From NCBI RefSeq assembly GCF_023502425.1, contig NZ_JAMFMA010000001.1, positions 1,054,001 through 1,118,000 on the forward strand: a stretch of DNA of 64,000 nt, read 5' to 3'. Shown piece after piece: positions 36,829 through 44,629 of the stretch. Origin of the DNA: Flagellimonas spongiicola. GTDB taxonomy: Bacteria; Bacteroidota; Bacteroidia; Flavobacteriales; Flavobacteriaceae. Positions within the stretch are counted from its first letter, which is position 1. Every line of letters starts with the position of its first letter. The notes beneath the pieces were generated by a model that made no database searches, was not told where the DNA came from, and saw only the letters and a program-made list of their open reading frames with translations. Both the position numbers and the translations under genes were made by a program.

Positions 36829-37827
36829 TTAAATTTTTGTACAGGTAAAGCGAAATGAACTACCCTTTAAAATTGGAAACCTTAGGAATAAGTAAGACGA
36901 TAAATATTGATTTTTAACTATTGTTAAACCAGATTCTGGAGTCCTGTTATCATTGGATAGGAACTTTGTAATATTTCCAGAACTAGTATTGATTTTTTTG
37001 ATATTCAATTTTGAGTCAACAAATAAATTGATTTCTGCATCCGTGACATCTTTGAAAAAACGGGAATTAACATCAAAAGAACTATCATCGCCAATAATTT
37101 TTAGTACACTAAAACCAATTGTCAAATCAATTTCTTTATTTCTTTTTGATTGGGGCACATCAAATTTATAAATAATAGCCTCTCCGCCTGGGATGGCTTT
37201 CCGAATCGTAGTCGGTTGATTTTTAGAATTTAAAGAGGTGCCGTCCAGTCTTAGTTTTGGAATTGAGAAAAAATCCGTATCATCAGGCTTTATGTTATAG
37301 TTGACCGATTGAGCAATACCCCAGCGTAAGACGTATTTCTTGTCATCATAAAACTCCTGCATAGAACGATCATTATCAGAAACACCGTAAACAATACAAA
37401 TTTCGTTAGGACATTTAGGAAGAGTATATGAAATAATCATATTTTGTCTAACTGCTCCTTGGATTTTACGGATATCAGATTCGGTTAAATGACAAGTCCA
37501 TCTATAATTTTTCAAAAAATCATTATAGGTTTTATTCAATATAGGGTTAAATATTTCACCCATGGAATAAGAAATAACTTCACGGACATAAGTCAAATTT
37601 TGTTGCTCTTGTAGTCGACTAAATATTAAACCTATTAAAGCAGCTCCAAACAGTATCTCTGCAATTCTTTGCACATAAGAATAGGGTAAAGCTTTCGATT
37701 GTAGATGTATACTCAGAAAATATAAAGCAACACTTAAAACTAGACTGGCAGACCAAATAGCTATCGTGAGCGTTCTACTTTTAGAGATTAATTCTCTGGT
37801 TTTTTTATCAAATAAAGAATCTTTCAT
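36829..37827 (-). CDS. Two-helix membrane protein of unknown function
   Basis: A 332-residue protein I do not recognise. Two hydrophobic helices lie near the N-terminus (about 20-42 and 54-69); the rest (75-332) is a soluble domain with alternating polar and hydrophobic strands from about residue 120 (for example NMIISYTLPKCPNEICIVYGVS, IDLTIGFSVLKIIGD, YLSSYLFLRFPILKGSSF). No catalytic motif is evident. It is the only gene between two copies of a repeat, next to gene-poor DNA, and its AT-rich sequence suggests acquisition. Two membrane helices followed by a soluble domain occurs in membrane effectors of defence systems, but this is only an analogy. Confidence 0.6.
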   Translation of the reverse strand: MKDSLFDKKTRELISKSRTLTIAIWSASLVLSVALYFLSIHLQSKALPYSYVQRIAEILFGAALIGLIFSRLQEQQNLTYVREVISYSMGEIFNPILNKTYNDFLKNYRWTCHLTESDIRKIQGAVRQNMIISYTLPKCPNEICIVYGVSDNDRSMQEFYDDKKYVLRWGIAQSVNYNIKPDDTDFFSIPKLRLDGTSLNSKNQPTTIRKAIPGGEAIIYKFDVPQSKRNKEIDLTIGFSVLKIIGDDSSFDVNSRFFKDVTDAEINLFVDSKLNIKKINTSSGNITKFLSNDNRTPESGLTIVKNQYLSSYLFLRFPILKGSSFRFTCTKI

Positions 37828-38007
37828 TAGTTGGTTTTGAGCAGTACTTCAAAATAGTACATTCTGATAGATTGTAAAAACCGGCAGCTAATTTGTCTTC
37901 AAAAAATTAAGTGTTTAGAAATTTATGCCCTGCTAAACTTTTAGCTCTTGTGATAAGCTGTAAAGAAACAAACCAATCTGTAAAACTGCTATGACATAAT
38001 TGTTACC

Positions 38008-38036
38008 GATATAAAACACTCAAGTGTTGTTATATC
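38008..38036. repeat. 29-bp near-perfect inverted repeat
   Basis: GATATAA-AACACT (38008-38020) and AGTGTTGTTATATC (38023-38036) are inverted copies with one single-base bulge and a 2-base CA centre. The arms could form a cruciform or hairpin, or a site for a dimeric protein. It is not followed by a T run of terminator type. Confidence 0.65.
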
Positions 38037-38195
38037 TACAATTATATCAAATACGCTGGTATTGGGCAGTTTTACACATATAAACACCTGTACTATAATG
38101 TTCTTTTGCTTTGGAAAAGCAAAGGTTACTCCCGAAGACTTTCTGAAAAGTTGTGCAATAATTTCCTTTAAAAATTTAATGGAATGCTATTTTGC

Positions 38196-38221
38196 CGAAC
38201 CGCAAACGAATCCTTCGGAGC
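38196..38221 (+). repeat. 26-bp dispersed repeat, copy 2
   Basis: CGAACCGCAAACGAATCCTT followed by CGGAGC; the same repeat as at 36553-36578, differing at three positions. Same orientation, 1.64 kb apart. Confidence 0.7.
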
Positions 38222-38450
38222 TGGCATAGTGAAGAAGGGGAGTGGGGGAGGCGGGTGTATTTCTTCATTTTTATATAGACTTCTCCTAAAACATCCTCAA
38301 ATAGTAGAAAATCCCCAGAATTTCTAAGGTTTTCCTGCAACCAAGTTTAATGGTCAGTTTTTATATTTAACAACTCCAAAGCATTGACTACCTGCAATTT
38401 GATTTCTCAATCAAAACTTACTTTGTCTATTTACCAAGTATTACAAAACA

Positions 38451-40037
38451 ATGTTGTTAATCAAAATCGGCCAAATTATGAACCACCAATTATTTTCTTT
38501 ATCTATTATCAATGCATTTTGGTACTATGTTGTAATCGTAGTATTGCTTCTCCTTCTCACTTTTTTTATTTATCGTGTAATAAAGGATAACCTCCAGTTG
38601 TTCAAAAATATTGGTGCAATGAGCAATTTTTCAAAAATCCTATTTAGCACCTTTCTTTTTTGGAGTCCTTTATTAGTGCCAATAATATTGGCGTTTATGG
38701 CCGAGGCAAAAATTAAAGATAGCATTGAATCAGAAGTCTATGATGAAGGCTATGTTCTCCAACTAGATCCAAAAAGAAAAAATTTCCTAGTAGATGCCAA
38801 TTATACCTTAGAACAAAATCAAATTCAACTGGACCAGCATTACCAACGAAAAATAGATAGTTTAGGAACTTTTACTGAAAATGCTAAAAAAGAAATTCCT
38901 AAAAAGGTCGGAGACGCCATTAGAAGTTCCTTTACCGCTGTCCAAGCAAATTTGATGAATCGGCCAAGCTATAAGTGGTATCAATTTAAAAAAAGAGCAA
39001 AAAACAAAGCAATTAAAAGGCTCAATGAGTTAAATGTGAGGATGACTAATCAAACAAATGCCGCATTGAAGGAATCCAATGAAAAATTTGCCTCAAATAT
39101 AGAAAACCAGCTTCAAGAAGCACTGGATAGGTCAGATATGAAAGTTGACACTATTGGCTTGAAGTCAAAAAAGCTAGTTTCTAGCACCTTGGTGAATTTG
39201 CGAAAAGAAGCATATAAATATGTTTCTGGCACTTACTACACCTTGAAAACGGCAGAACATATTTTAAATTTTTTATTAATAATCGCAATTATAAAAAGCT
39301 TGTTATATGTGTTCACCAGAGTATTATACAAAAAGGACTCGGGAGTAGCTTTTTCCATAGATTATGAACCTTTTTATAGAAAAGGAGAATTGACTAAATA
39401 TAAAGACAGATTCGTAATTCCAAAACAAACAAAGAAGACATATTATTTTAAAAGAAGTATTGGGCCAAGCGGTGGAAGTCAAAGTTTGAGTTTTCCCCAA
39501 ATCACAAGGTGTACATTAACCAGATTGTTTTCTTTTTGCTTGCCAATGGATAAAATTGAAATGAAGGAAAATGATTATAGAATTCAACTTGATTTAATGG
39601 AAAATCAACGTATAGTTAAATACAAATTACTAAAGGATGAGCAATGTATTTTCAATTTCAAAAATTTTGTGGCCATCGAAAAAGGGGTTAAGTTAAAGAC
39701 GATATTTCGTTTTGAATTAGCATGTTTTCTATTTCAAAAAATTAGGTATTCTGTAGCAGAAGGTCCTGGGGAGTTAATTCTTTCTACAAAGGGATCTTGT
39801 ATAATTTCTCCGGAGCAAGGGTCGAAAATTAGTCAACCATTATATCGAATTATTGCATTTCAAAAGAAGGCTAAATTCCATGTGGCATCCACGCTTAAAT
39901 TAAAAGATGTTTTCTTTAGCGACTTTAACATTGTAAAAGAAAATAACGCTAACATTATAATTGATTCCAGTGGGAACAGAAAAAAGTACATTGGTGTGAT
40001 AAAGTTTTTTTGGAGATTTCTAATTCCTTTTTCATGA
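38451..40037 (+). CDS. Large membrane protein of unknown function with AIM24-like C-terminus
   Basis: A 528-residue protein, not recognised as a whole. Hydrophobic helices lie at about 20-44, 63-86 and 271-292. Residues 105-250 are highly charged and probably coiled coil. The C-terminal 180 residues include a beta-rich stretch (FLFQKIRYSVAEGPGELILSTKGSCIIS, about 427-455) that distantly recalls AIM24-like tryptophan-RNA attenuator folds; this resemblance is weak. An ATG nine codons downstream is an alternative start. It is an orphan in an accessory region next to the decayed gene at 40044. Confidence 0.55.
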   Translation: MLLIKIGQIMNHQLFSLSIINAFWYYVVIVVLLLLLTFFIYRVIKDNLQLFKNIGAMSNFSKILFSTFLFWSPLLVPIILAFMAEAKIKDSIESEVYDEGYVLQLDPKRKNFLVDANYTLEQNQIQLDQHYQRKIDSLGTFTENAKKEIPKKVGDAIRSSFTAVQANLMNRPSYKWYQFKKRAKNKAIKRLNELNVRMTNQTNAALKESNEKFASNIENQLQEALDRSDMKVDTIGLKSKKLVSSTLVNLRKEAYKYVSGTYYTLKTAEHILNFLLIIAIIKSLLYVFTRVLYKKDSGVAFSIDYEPFYRKGELTKYKDRFVIPKQTKKTYYFKRSIGPSGGSQSLSFPQITRCTLTRLFSFCLPMDKIEMKENDYRIQLDLMENQRIVKYKLLKDEQCIFNFKNFVAIEKGVKLKTIFRFELACFLFQKIRYSVAEGPGELILSTKGSCIISPEQGSKISQPLYRIIAFQKKAKFHVASTLKLKDVFFSDFNIVKENNANIIIDSSGNRKKYIGVIKFFWRFLIPFS

Positions 40038-40043
40038 TTAAAT

Positions 40044-40160
40044 TCAGGTTTGGTTATTCGTAGCATAAATCTCCATAGCCGCTTCTTTAAGCTCCATAAG
40101 CGTACCTTTCGCTACCTGAACATCCCCGCCTGAGCACAAACCAAAATAGAAATCTCCCTT
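40044..40160 (-). pseudogene. Remnant related to the small gene at 41377
   Basis: On the minus strand an open segment of about 38 codons with no usable upstream start reads VAKGTLMELKEAAMEIYATN at its end. The gene at 41377-41604 ends VCHVLMELKEAVTQVYLTS. In DNA, 23 bases are identical (40079-40101 and 41415-41437). The shared piece covers the C-terminal third only, so this looks like a truncated duplicate or a second, otherwise diverged, family member. Confidence 0.4.
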
Positions 40161-40194
40161 TCAAATTTTTACGGTAATAGCGTATCTTTATTCT

Positions 40195-40770
40195 ATGGAA
40201 ATGTTACGCGAATATTTTAAGGGTTTTGGGGAACTTTCCGAACCTAATATGGATCTTTTGTTGAGTTCTTGTCAAGAACGGCAACTTTTCAAAAGGGATA
40301 TGCTCATCCAGGCAAACCAAACCGTGGGGTCTATCTATTTTGTAACCGATGGGTTCCTGCACTACTATACGCATAACGATTTCGGGAATCAGATTACCCT
40401 AAAGATCATAAGTCCCAATTACTGCTGGACGATAATGGACAGTTTTTTCCATCAAACACCAACCTTGGATGAATGCAAGGCGCTTACCGATGTACGTTTC
40501 TGCGAACTTAAAAAACCGGACTACCTAAAGATCAAGTCGGAAAATGTGGAGCTTAGCAATTTTATCCAAAATATTACGGAACAGATTCTATCAGCCAAAA
40601 CGGTAGAAGCCAAAAAGCAATCAAGCTTATCTGTGGAAGAGCGGTATCTTGAGCTGCTTCAGACCCAACCCAAAATGGTGCAAGAAGTGCCGGTGAACAT
40701 CATAGCTTCCCTGCTAGGAACCTCCAGGGAGACCCTACATCGAATTCGCAGGCGACTTGCTGCGGCCTAA
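40195..40770 (+). CDS. Crp/Fnr family transcriptional regulator
   Basis: A 191-residue protein with an N-terminal cyclic-nucleotide-binding fold (residues 10-125: QLFKRDMLIQANQTVGSIYFV, DGFLHYYTHNDFGNQITLKII) and a C-terminal helix-turn-helix (SVEERYLELLQTQPKM, NIIASLLGTSRETLHRIRRRL). The arginine and glutamate that grip cAMP phosphate are not evident, so it likely senses something else, as in many Bacteroidota members. TATCTTTA just before the ATG looks like a -7 element, which would make the mRNA nearly leaderless. An exported SRPBCC protein follows 105 bases on and may be its target. Confidence 0.9.
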   Translation: MEMLREYFKGFGELSEPNMDLLLSSCQERQLFKRDMLIQANQTVGSIYFVTDGFLHYYTHNDFGNQITLKIISPNYCWTIMDSFFHQTPTLDECKALTDVRFCELKKPDYLKIKSENVELSNFIQNITEQILSAKTVEAKKQSSLSVEERYLELLQTQPKMVQEVPVNIIASLLGTSRETLHRIRRRLAAA

Positions 40771-40875
40771 TTCCATAAAATTCTGTTAGTGTGTCATCTG
40801 ACACAGTTTTTTCCAGAAGGCTTCATGAAATTTATCCATAAGTACAAAAACAAACGTGGATAAATTCAAGAAAAC

Positions 40876-41352
40876 ATGAAAAAACTACTGCAAATCCTAT
40901 TTATAATGGGGCCTTTATTGGTTCTGGGACAAGACAAGGCCAAAAAGAAATTTACACAGACCCTACAACTGGAAACACTTCAGGAAAATACGTGGAGCAT
41001 ATTGACCGATTTTACCACCCCAGCGCTATGGGATGAAAATGTGATTGATGCTAGATGTGGCGGGGAACTGAAGAAAAGGGAAACCTGTAAGGTAATTGTA
41101 AAAGGAGGGAAGATCTTTGAAGTGGAACTAACGGATTTCGTTCAAGACCAAAGCTATACAGTACGGTATAAATTGTCTTCTGGGAACGTGTACATCCAAA
41201 GAACCTTGGACATGAATAACAAGACGGTTACCGAGACGCTGTGGTATACGGGAATTTCAAAAAAGACCTTTGAAAAATACATGGGCGCGGACTACCAAGC
41301 AACACAGGAGAAACGGATGCAGTTGCTTAAAACGGCCTTGGAGGCCAAGTAG
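40876..41352 (+). CDS. Exported SRPBCC-like protein
   Basis: A 158-residue protein with a signal peptide ending near residue 18 (VLGQ). The remainder fits a SRPBCC/START helix-grip fold: N-terminal strand KKFTQTLQLETLQENTWSILTDFTTPALW, then strands FEVELTDFVQDQSYTVRYKL, and a C-terminal helix with YMGADYQATQEKRMQLLKTAL. Such proteins bind small hydrophobic ligands; the exported form here is uncharacterised. It follows the Crp/Fnr regulator, which probably controls it. Confidence 0.75.
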   Translation: MKKLLQILFIMGPLLVLGQDKAKKKFTQTLQLETLQENTWSILTDFTTPALWDENVIDARCGGELKKRETCKVIVKGGKIFEVELTDFVQDQSYTVRYKLSSGNVYIQRTLDMNNKTVTETLWYTGISKKTFEKYMGADYQATQEKRMQLLKTALEAK

Positions 41353-41376
41353 GCAAACACGAATATGATTTTGTGC

Positions 41377-41604
41377 TTATGGTGCCTTCTCGGAAGTTAA
41401 ATACACCTGCGTTACCGCTTCTTTAAGCTCCATAAGCACATGGCAAACGTTTTGCCGCTCCAAATCTGAAAAGGTATCCATGGGTACAAAGTGCAACATA
41501 AAAATGGTTTTGCTCAAACTTTGGATCAAGGAAAGAAGATCGCCCTCATGGCAATCTACAAGGTAGGTGAGTAGGGGGGATAGGTCAAGTTTTTGGGAGC
41601 TCAT
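41377..41604 (-). CDS. Small hypothetical protein (75 aa)
   Basis: A 75-residue helical, Leu-rich protein (MSSQKLDLSPLLTYLVDCHE at the start, LMELKEAVTQVYLTSEK near the end). No domain recognised, no signal peptide. The last part resembles the remnant at 40044-40160, which supports it being a real coding region. It ends 25 bases after the SRPBCC gene, facing it, and is divergent from the Xre repressor at 41798, sharing a regulatory region rich in palindromes. Confidence 0.5.
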   Translation of the reverse strand: MSSQKLDLSPLLTYLVDCHEGDLLSLIQSLSKTIFMLHFVPMDTFSDLERQNVCHVLMELKEAVTQVYLTSEKAP

Positions 41605-41650
41605 GGTTTGTGTTTTGGATTAAATTAAAGAAATTAGGGGTGTAATATAC

Positions 41651-41697
41651 ACTTACGAATATATAAGTAAAGTTAAACTATATTTAAGTTAAACTTA
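41651..41697. promoter_or_regulatory. Cluster of palindromic and direct repeats, candidate repressor operators
   Basis: Between the divergent 75-residue gene and the Xre gene: TAAGTT-A-AACTTA is a perfect 13-bp palindrome (41685-41697); AGTTAAACT occurs twice, at 41671-41679 and 41687-41695, 16 bases apart; ACTTA and TAAGT form an inverted pair (41651-41655 and 41664-41668). This is the expected look of autoregulatory operators for the small Xre repressor. Confidence 0.5.
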
Positions 41698-41797
41698 TGG
41701 AATTTGTGTTGAAAATGCAAGTTGTTCTTACGTAAATTAAACCTATAGTTATATTTTAAGGGTTTGAAATTATATATTGTGTTTTCTAAGCTAGTTT

Positions 41798-42004
41798 ATG
41801 GCAGAAAGAATTAATAGAATAAAAGAAGTGTTGGTTATTCAAGGAAAGACGCAAGTATGGCTTGCGGAACAATTGGGTAAAAGCACCACGGCCATTACGG
41901 CGATCTGCACCAACCGTTCCCAACCGCACCTTAAAGACCTAAAACGTATGGCCCATATCCTGGATGTGGATATCCGGGAGCTTTTGGTGTCTACAAAAGG
42001 GTAG
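41798..42004 (+). CDS. Small Xre-type HTH repressor
   Basis: A 68-residue protein consisting almost entirely of a Cro/C1-type helix-turn-helix: IKEVLVIQGKTQVWLAEQLGKSTTAITAICTNRSQPHLKDLKRMAHILDV in order covers helices 1-5. No sensor domain. It is typical of control proteins of defence cassettes, phage or toxin-antitoxin units. Its upstream region has palindromic repeats suggesting autoregulation. It precedes the ATPase cassette by 322 bases and may control it. Confidence 0.9.
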   Translation: MAERINRIKEVLVIQGKTQVWLAEQLGKSTTAITAICTNRSQPHLKDLKRMAHILDVDIRELLVSTKG

Positions 42005-42326
42005 GGGAGGTCGATCATCAAAATGTACTCCCCCCCCCATGTACTTCGAAATTCAGGCGGGTTCTACCTGCGAACAATAGGTGATTTAAGTTAAGATTAA
42101 AGCAAGACTATCTTGGTGAACGAGGTCCTAAAAATACAGCACACGTTTTGAAAAACTGTGGGAATAATTTTAAACTTAACTGTCCGTGTTCTTTCATATG
42201 TACTAAGATTATCTCTTTAAAAGTAAATTTTTACTTGTTAAATATTTAACTTTGATATCAACCTCATTTGTGTTTTTTGATATTATGAATTAATCAAAAA
42301 ATCAGTTTTTAAAGCATATATCTGCA
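42005..42326. other. 322-base intergenic region before the ATPase cassette
   Basis: No gene. It holds a run of nine C residues (42030-42038) flanked on both sides by ATGTAC, then AT-rich DNA that should contain the promoter of the cassette. Confidence 0.5.
42030..42038. repeat. Poly-C tract (9 C)
   Basis: Nine consecutive C residues in otherwise AT-rich intergenic DNA, between two ATGTAC sequences. Homopolymer tracts of this length are prone to slippage, and near a promoter they can alter expression. It is not within a coding region. Confidence 0.9.
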
Positions 42327-44591
42327 TTGTTTACACGTATTAACAGATTAAAAGATTTAGGAGTCTTCAAGGATTATCAGAGACGTGGTGACATTCCTGA
42401 TTTTAAGCAATTAAACTTGTTTTATGGATGGAATTATTCAGGAAAAACAACACTTTCCAGAGTTTTTCAATTTTTTGAGAGAAATATTATTGATCCTTAC
42501 TATGACGAAACTAGTTTTGAATTATTAGATGATGATGCGCAGAGATATAATCGGGATAATTTAAATATTAGAGGAATAGATATAAGGGTTTTCAATTCTG
42601 ACTTTGTCAAGAAAAACCTAAAATGGGATGGAGAATCTTTCTCTCCAATATTGTTACTTGGAGAAGATTCGATAGATGCGCAAAAAAGAATTACCACATT
42701 GTTAGAAAAGGTTGAACAATGCGAAGAGTTAATAGTAAAATGCGATGATATTAGTGAGAAAACAGACGATAAAATTAAACAATCACTTACTGGTAAAGCC
42801 GCCCAAATTAGAAGCACCCTTCAATTAGTTGAAGCCTTTAATAGATCGCATTTAAACAATAGTTATATACGTGTAATCAGAGACAATCATTCAGAACATA
42901 AAATAGTTCCTGAAGACTTAAATAACAAAATTAGGTCGGCTACAGCTTCTGAGGATGATAAGCTTGATAGTATCGATGATCAAGTTTTAGACTTGCAGCT
43001 GTCTGATATTATTTCACAAAGTTCAGAAGTGTTAAAGGAAAAACCTGAATTCTCTAGTACTATAAAATATTTTATTGATAACCCAAATGTCGCCAGCTGG
43101 GTGGAGTCTGGTATTACAATACACGAGGATAAAGAAAATTGCGAATTCTGTGGTAGTCCTTTGAGTGATGAAAGAAGAAACGAACTCATTTCTCACTTCT
43201 CCGAGGATCTAAAAAATCATAAGAAAGCACTTTCGGATTTAAGTGAAGAGTTAATTGGCATTAAGCTTTCGAATCTGACAATAGTAAAGAGAGATTTTTA
43301 CAAAGAGTTTCAAGGAGAATTTAGCACTTGTTTATCTTCTCTAAAGAAAGAAATAAGATTTTACAACAAACAAATTGATGCTCTAAACGAAGTTTTAAAA
43401 GAAAAAGCAAGTAAGCCTTTCGAGCCAATTGAGGATATTTCGTTTATTGAAGATAACACCACTAAGATTGAAACTGAAATTGATAATTTGAATGTGATTA
43501 TCTCCAAAAATAATAGCAAGACTAATCAATTTGATGAAATTAAAAGCGCAGCCATTGAAGAGTTAAAGGGACATTATGCTGCAGAATGTATTGATGAAAT
43601 TGACTTGTTCAAATTGGAAGAGAAGATTAGCATATACGAAAATAGATCGGAAAACCTGAAATCCCATAAGGGAAGATTAAATGAAGAAATAGCTATTACT
43701 CAGGCTTCCATAAGCAAAGCACAAAAGGGTAGGGAGCAGATGAATTCCTACATAGAAAAGTTTTTAGGACGAGATGAAATAAAGATTGATGTGGTAGATG
43801 AGGAAGATGAGGAAAAGTTTATCCTTCTGCGAAATGAGGATTTAGCCATAAATTTAAGTGAGGGTGAAAAAACTGCGATTGCTTTTTCATTTTATCTAAC
43901 TAAGTTATCAGAACTTGAAGATTTTGAAAAGGCCATACTTTACATTGACGATCCTATTTCAAGCCTTGACAACAATCATATTTTTCAGATTAACGCACTG
44001 ATTAAGGAGTTTTGCTTTGAAAACATATCGACTGATGCAAATAATGAACAATTTGTTCCGAAGTTTCATCAGTTGTTTTTTTCTACTCATAATTTTGAGT
44101 TTTTTAATCTATTACGAGAGCTGCCTTTTAAAGGAAGCAATAAAAGGTCGATGTACTTTATTAAAAGAATATCAGATAGCGAATCTACAATCGAAGAATT
44201 ACCGAAGTCTTATGAAAATTATATATCGGAATACCAATATTTGTTTTCAAGATTACATCAATTCCATGAGTCAGATAACAAACAGGACTACGAGACACTT
44301 ATGGGAATACCAAATGCTGTTAGAAGGTTTGTTGAGTTATATACTTATTCTAGAATACCTGGTCACCGGATAAATTCAACTGTTGACAAAAGGGCCAGCA
44401 AACTATGGGGAACCGATAAGTCCAAAAGAATATTGAAAGTGTTTCATTACTTCAGTCATTCAAATAACATCGAGAGAATAATGAGAAACAGCGATCTACT
44501 TTGTGATGTTGAAAATGCCGTAAGCGATCTGATGACTTTGCTTGAAGAAGATAGATTACACTTCGAAGAACTTAAAAGATCTATAAATTAA
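42327..44591 (+). CDS. AAA_13-family ATPase, RloC/PrrC-like anticodon-nuclease candidate
   Basis: A 754-residue ABC-type ATPase: Walker A GWNYSGKTT (34-42), long coiled coil interrupted by CxxC at Cys272-Cys275 (NCEFCGSP), ABC signature NLSEGEKTAIAF (about 509-520), Walker B with Asp541-Asp542 (YIDDPISSLD) and a His switch in FFSTHNFEFF (about 588). These features define AAA_13, the family of RloC and PrrC nucleases that cut tRNA upon phage infection. The C-terminus (from about 650) has Arg666 and Glu670 in NAVRRFVE and Arg701/His707/His711 in RILKVFHYFSH, reminiscent of the PrrC Arg-Glu-His triad and of the HEPN RX4-6H motif. The start is TTG at 42327; no ATG or GTG occurs upstream in frame before the stop. 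First gene of a three-gene cassette. Confidence 0.85.
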   Translation: MFTRINRLKDLGVFKDYQRRGDIPDFKQLNLFYGWNYSGKTTLSRVFQFFERNIIDPYYDETSFELLDDDAQRYNRDNLNIRGIDIRVFNSDFVKKNLKWDGESFSPILLLGEDSIDAQKRITTLLEKVEQCEELIVKCDDISEKTDDKIKQSLTGKAAQIRSTLQLVEAFNRSHLNNSYIRVIRDNHSEHKIVPEDLNNKIRSATASEDDKLDSIDDQVLDLQLSDIISQSSEVLKEKPEFSSTIKYFIDNPNVASWVESGITIHEDKENCEFCGSPLSDERRNELISHFSEDLKNHKKALSDLSEELIGIKLSNLTIVKRDFYKEFQGEFSTCLSSLKKEIRFYNKQIDALNEVLKEKASKPFEPIEDISFIEDNTTKIETEIDNLNVIISKNNSKTNQFDEIKSAAIEELKGHYAAECIDEIDLFKLEEKISIYENRSENLKSHKGRLNEEIAITQASISKAQKGREQMNSYIEKFLGRDEIKIDVVDEEDEEKFILLRNEDLAINLSEGEKTAIAFSFYLTKLSELEDFEKAILYIDDPISSLDNNHIFQINALIKEFCFENISTDANNEQFVPKFHQLFFSTHNFEFFNLLRELPFKGSNKRSMYFIKRISDSESTIEELPKSYENYISEYQYLFSRLHQFHESDNKQDYETLMGIPNAVRRFVELYTYSRIPGHRINSTVDKRASKLWGTDKSKRILKVFHYFSHSNNIERIMRNSDLLCDVENAVSDLMTLLEEDRLHFEELKRSIN

Positions 44592-44608
44592 AAAATAACG
44601 TCATCACT

Positions 44609-44617
44609 AAGGAGGAG
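44609..44617 (+). promoter_or_regulatory. Strong Shine-Dalgarno-like sequence
   Basis: AAGGAGGAG lies 17 bases after the ATPase stop codon. It is the strongest SD-like sequence noticed in the window, yet no ATG, GTG or TTG in the frame of the following protein occurs within range. It suggests translation starts about 13 bases downstream at ATA 44630 or ATT 44633. Confidence 0.5.
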
Positions 44618-44629
44618 AAAGTTTTTTGC

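Larger units (their letters stand above)
37828..38450. other. 623-base gene-poor region
   Basis: No gene is seen on either strand. It contains a strong 29-bp inverted repeat (38008-38036), the second copy of the 26-bp repeat (38196-38221), and purine-rich DNA near 38225-38260. The 5' end is the promoter region of the minus-strand gene; the 3' end should hold the promoter of the gene at 38451. Confidence 0.5.

Noticed and set aside
36572..36832. 86-codon frame on the + strand between convergent genes
   Set aside because: Starts with TTG, has no family resemblance or signal, contains part of the 26-bp repeat, and runs into the end of the opposite gene. Probably non-coding.
38384..38590. 68-codon frame overlapping the start of the 38451 gene
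   Set aside because: Lies in another frame of the longer gene, which has clear membrane helices, and has no independent support.
42300..42330. Upstream start for the AAA_13 ATPase
   Set aside because: No ATG or GTG is in frame after the stop at 42291-42293; TTG at 42327 gives the usual short lead before the Walker A motif.
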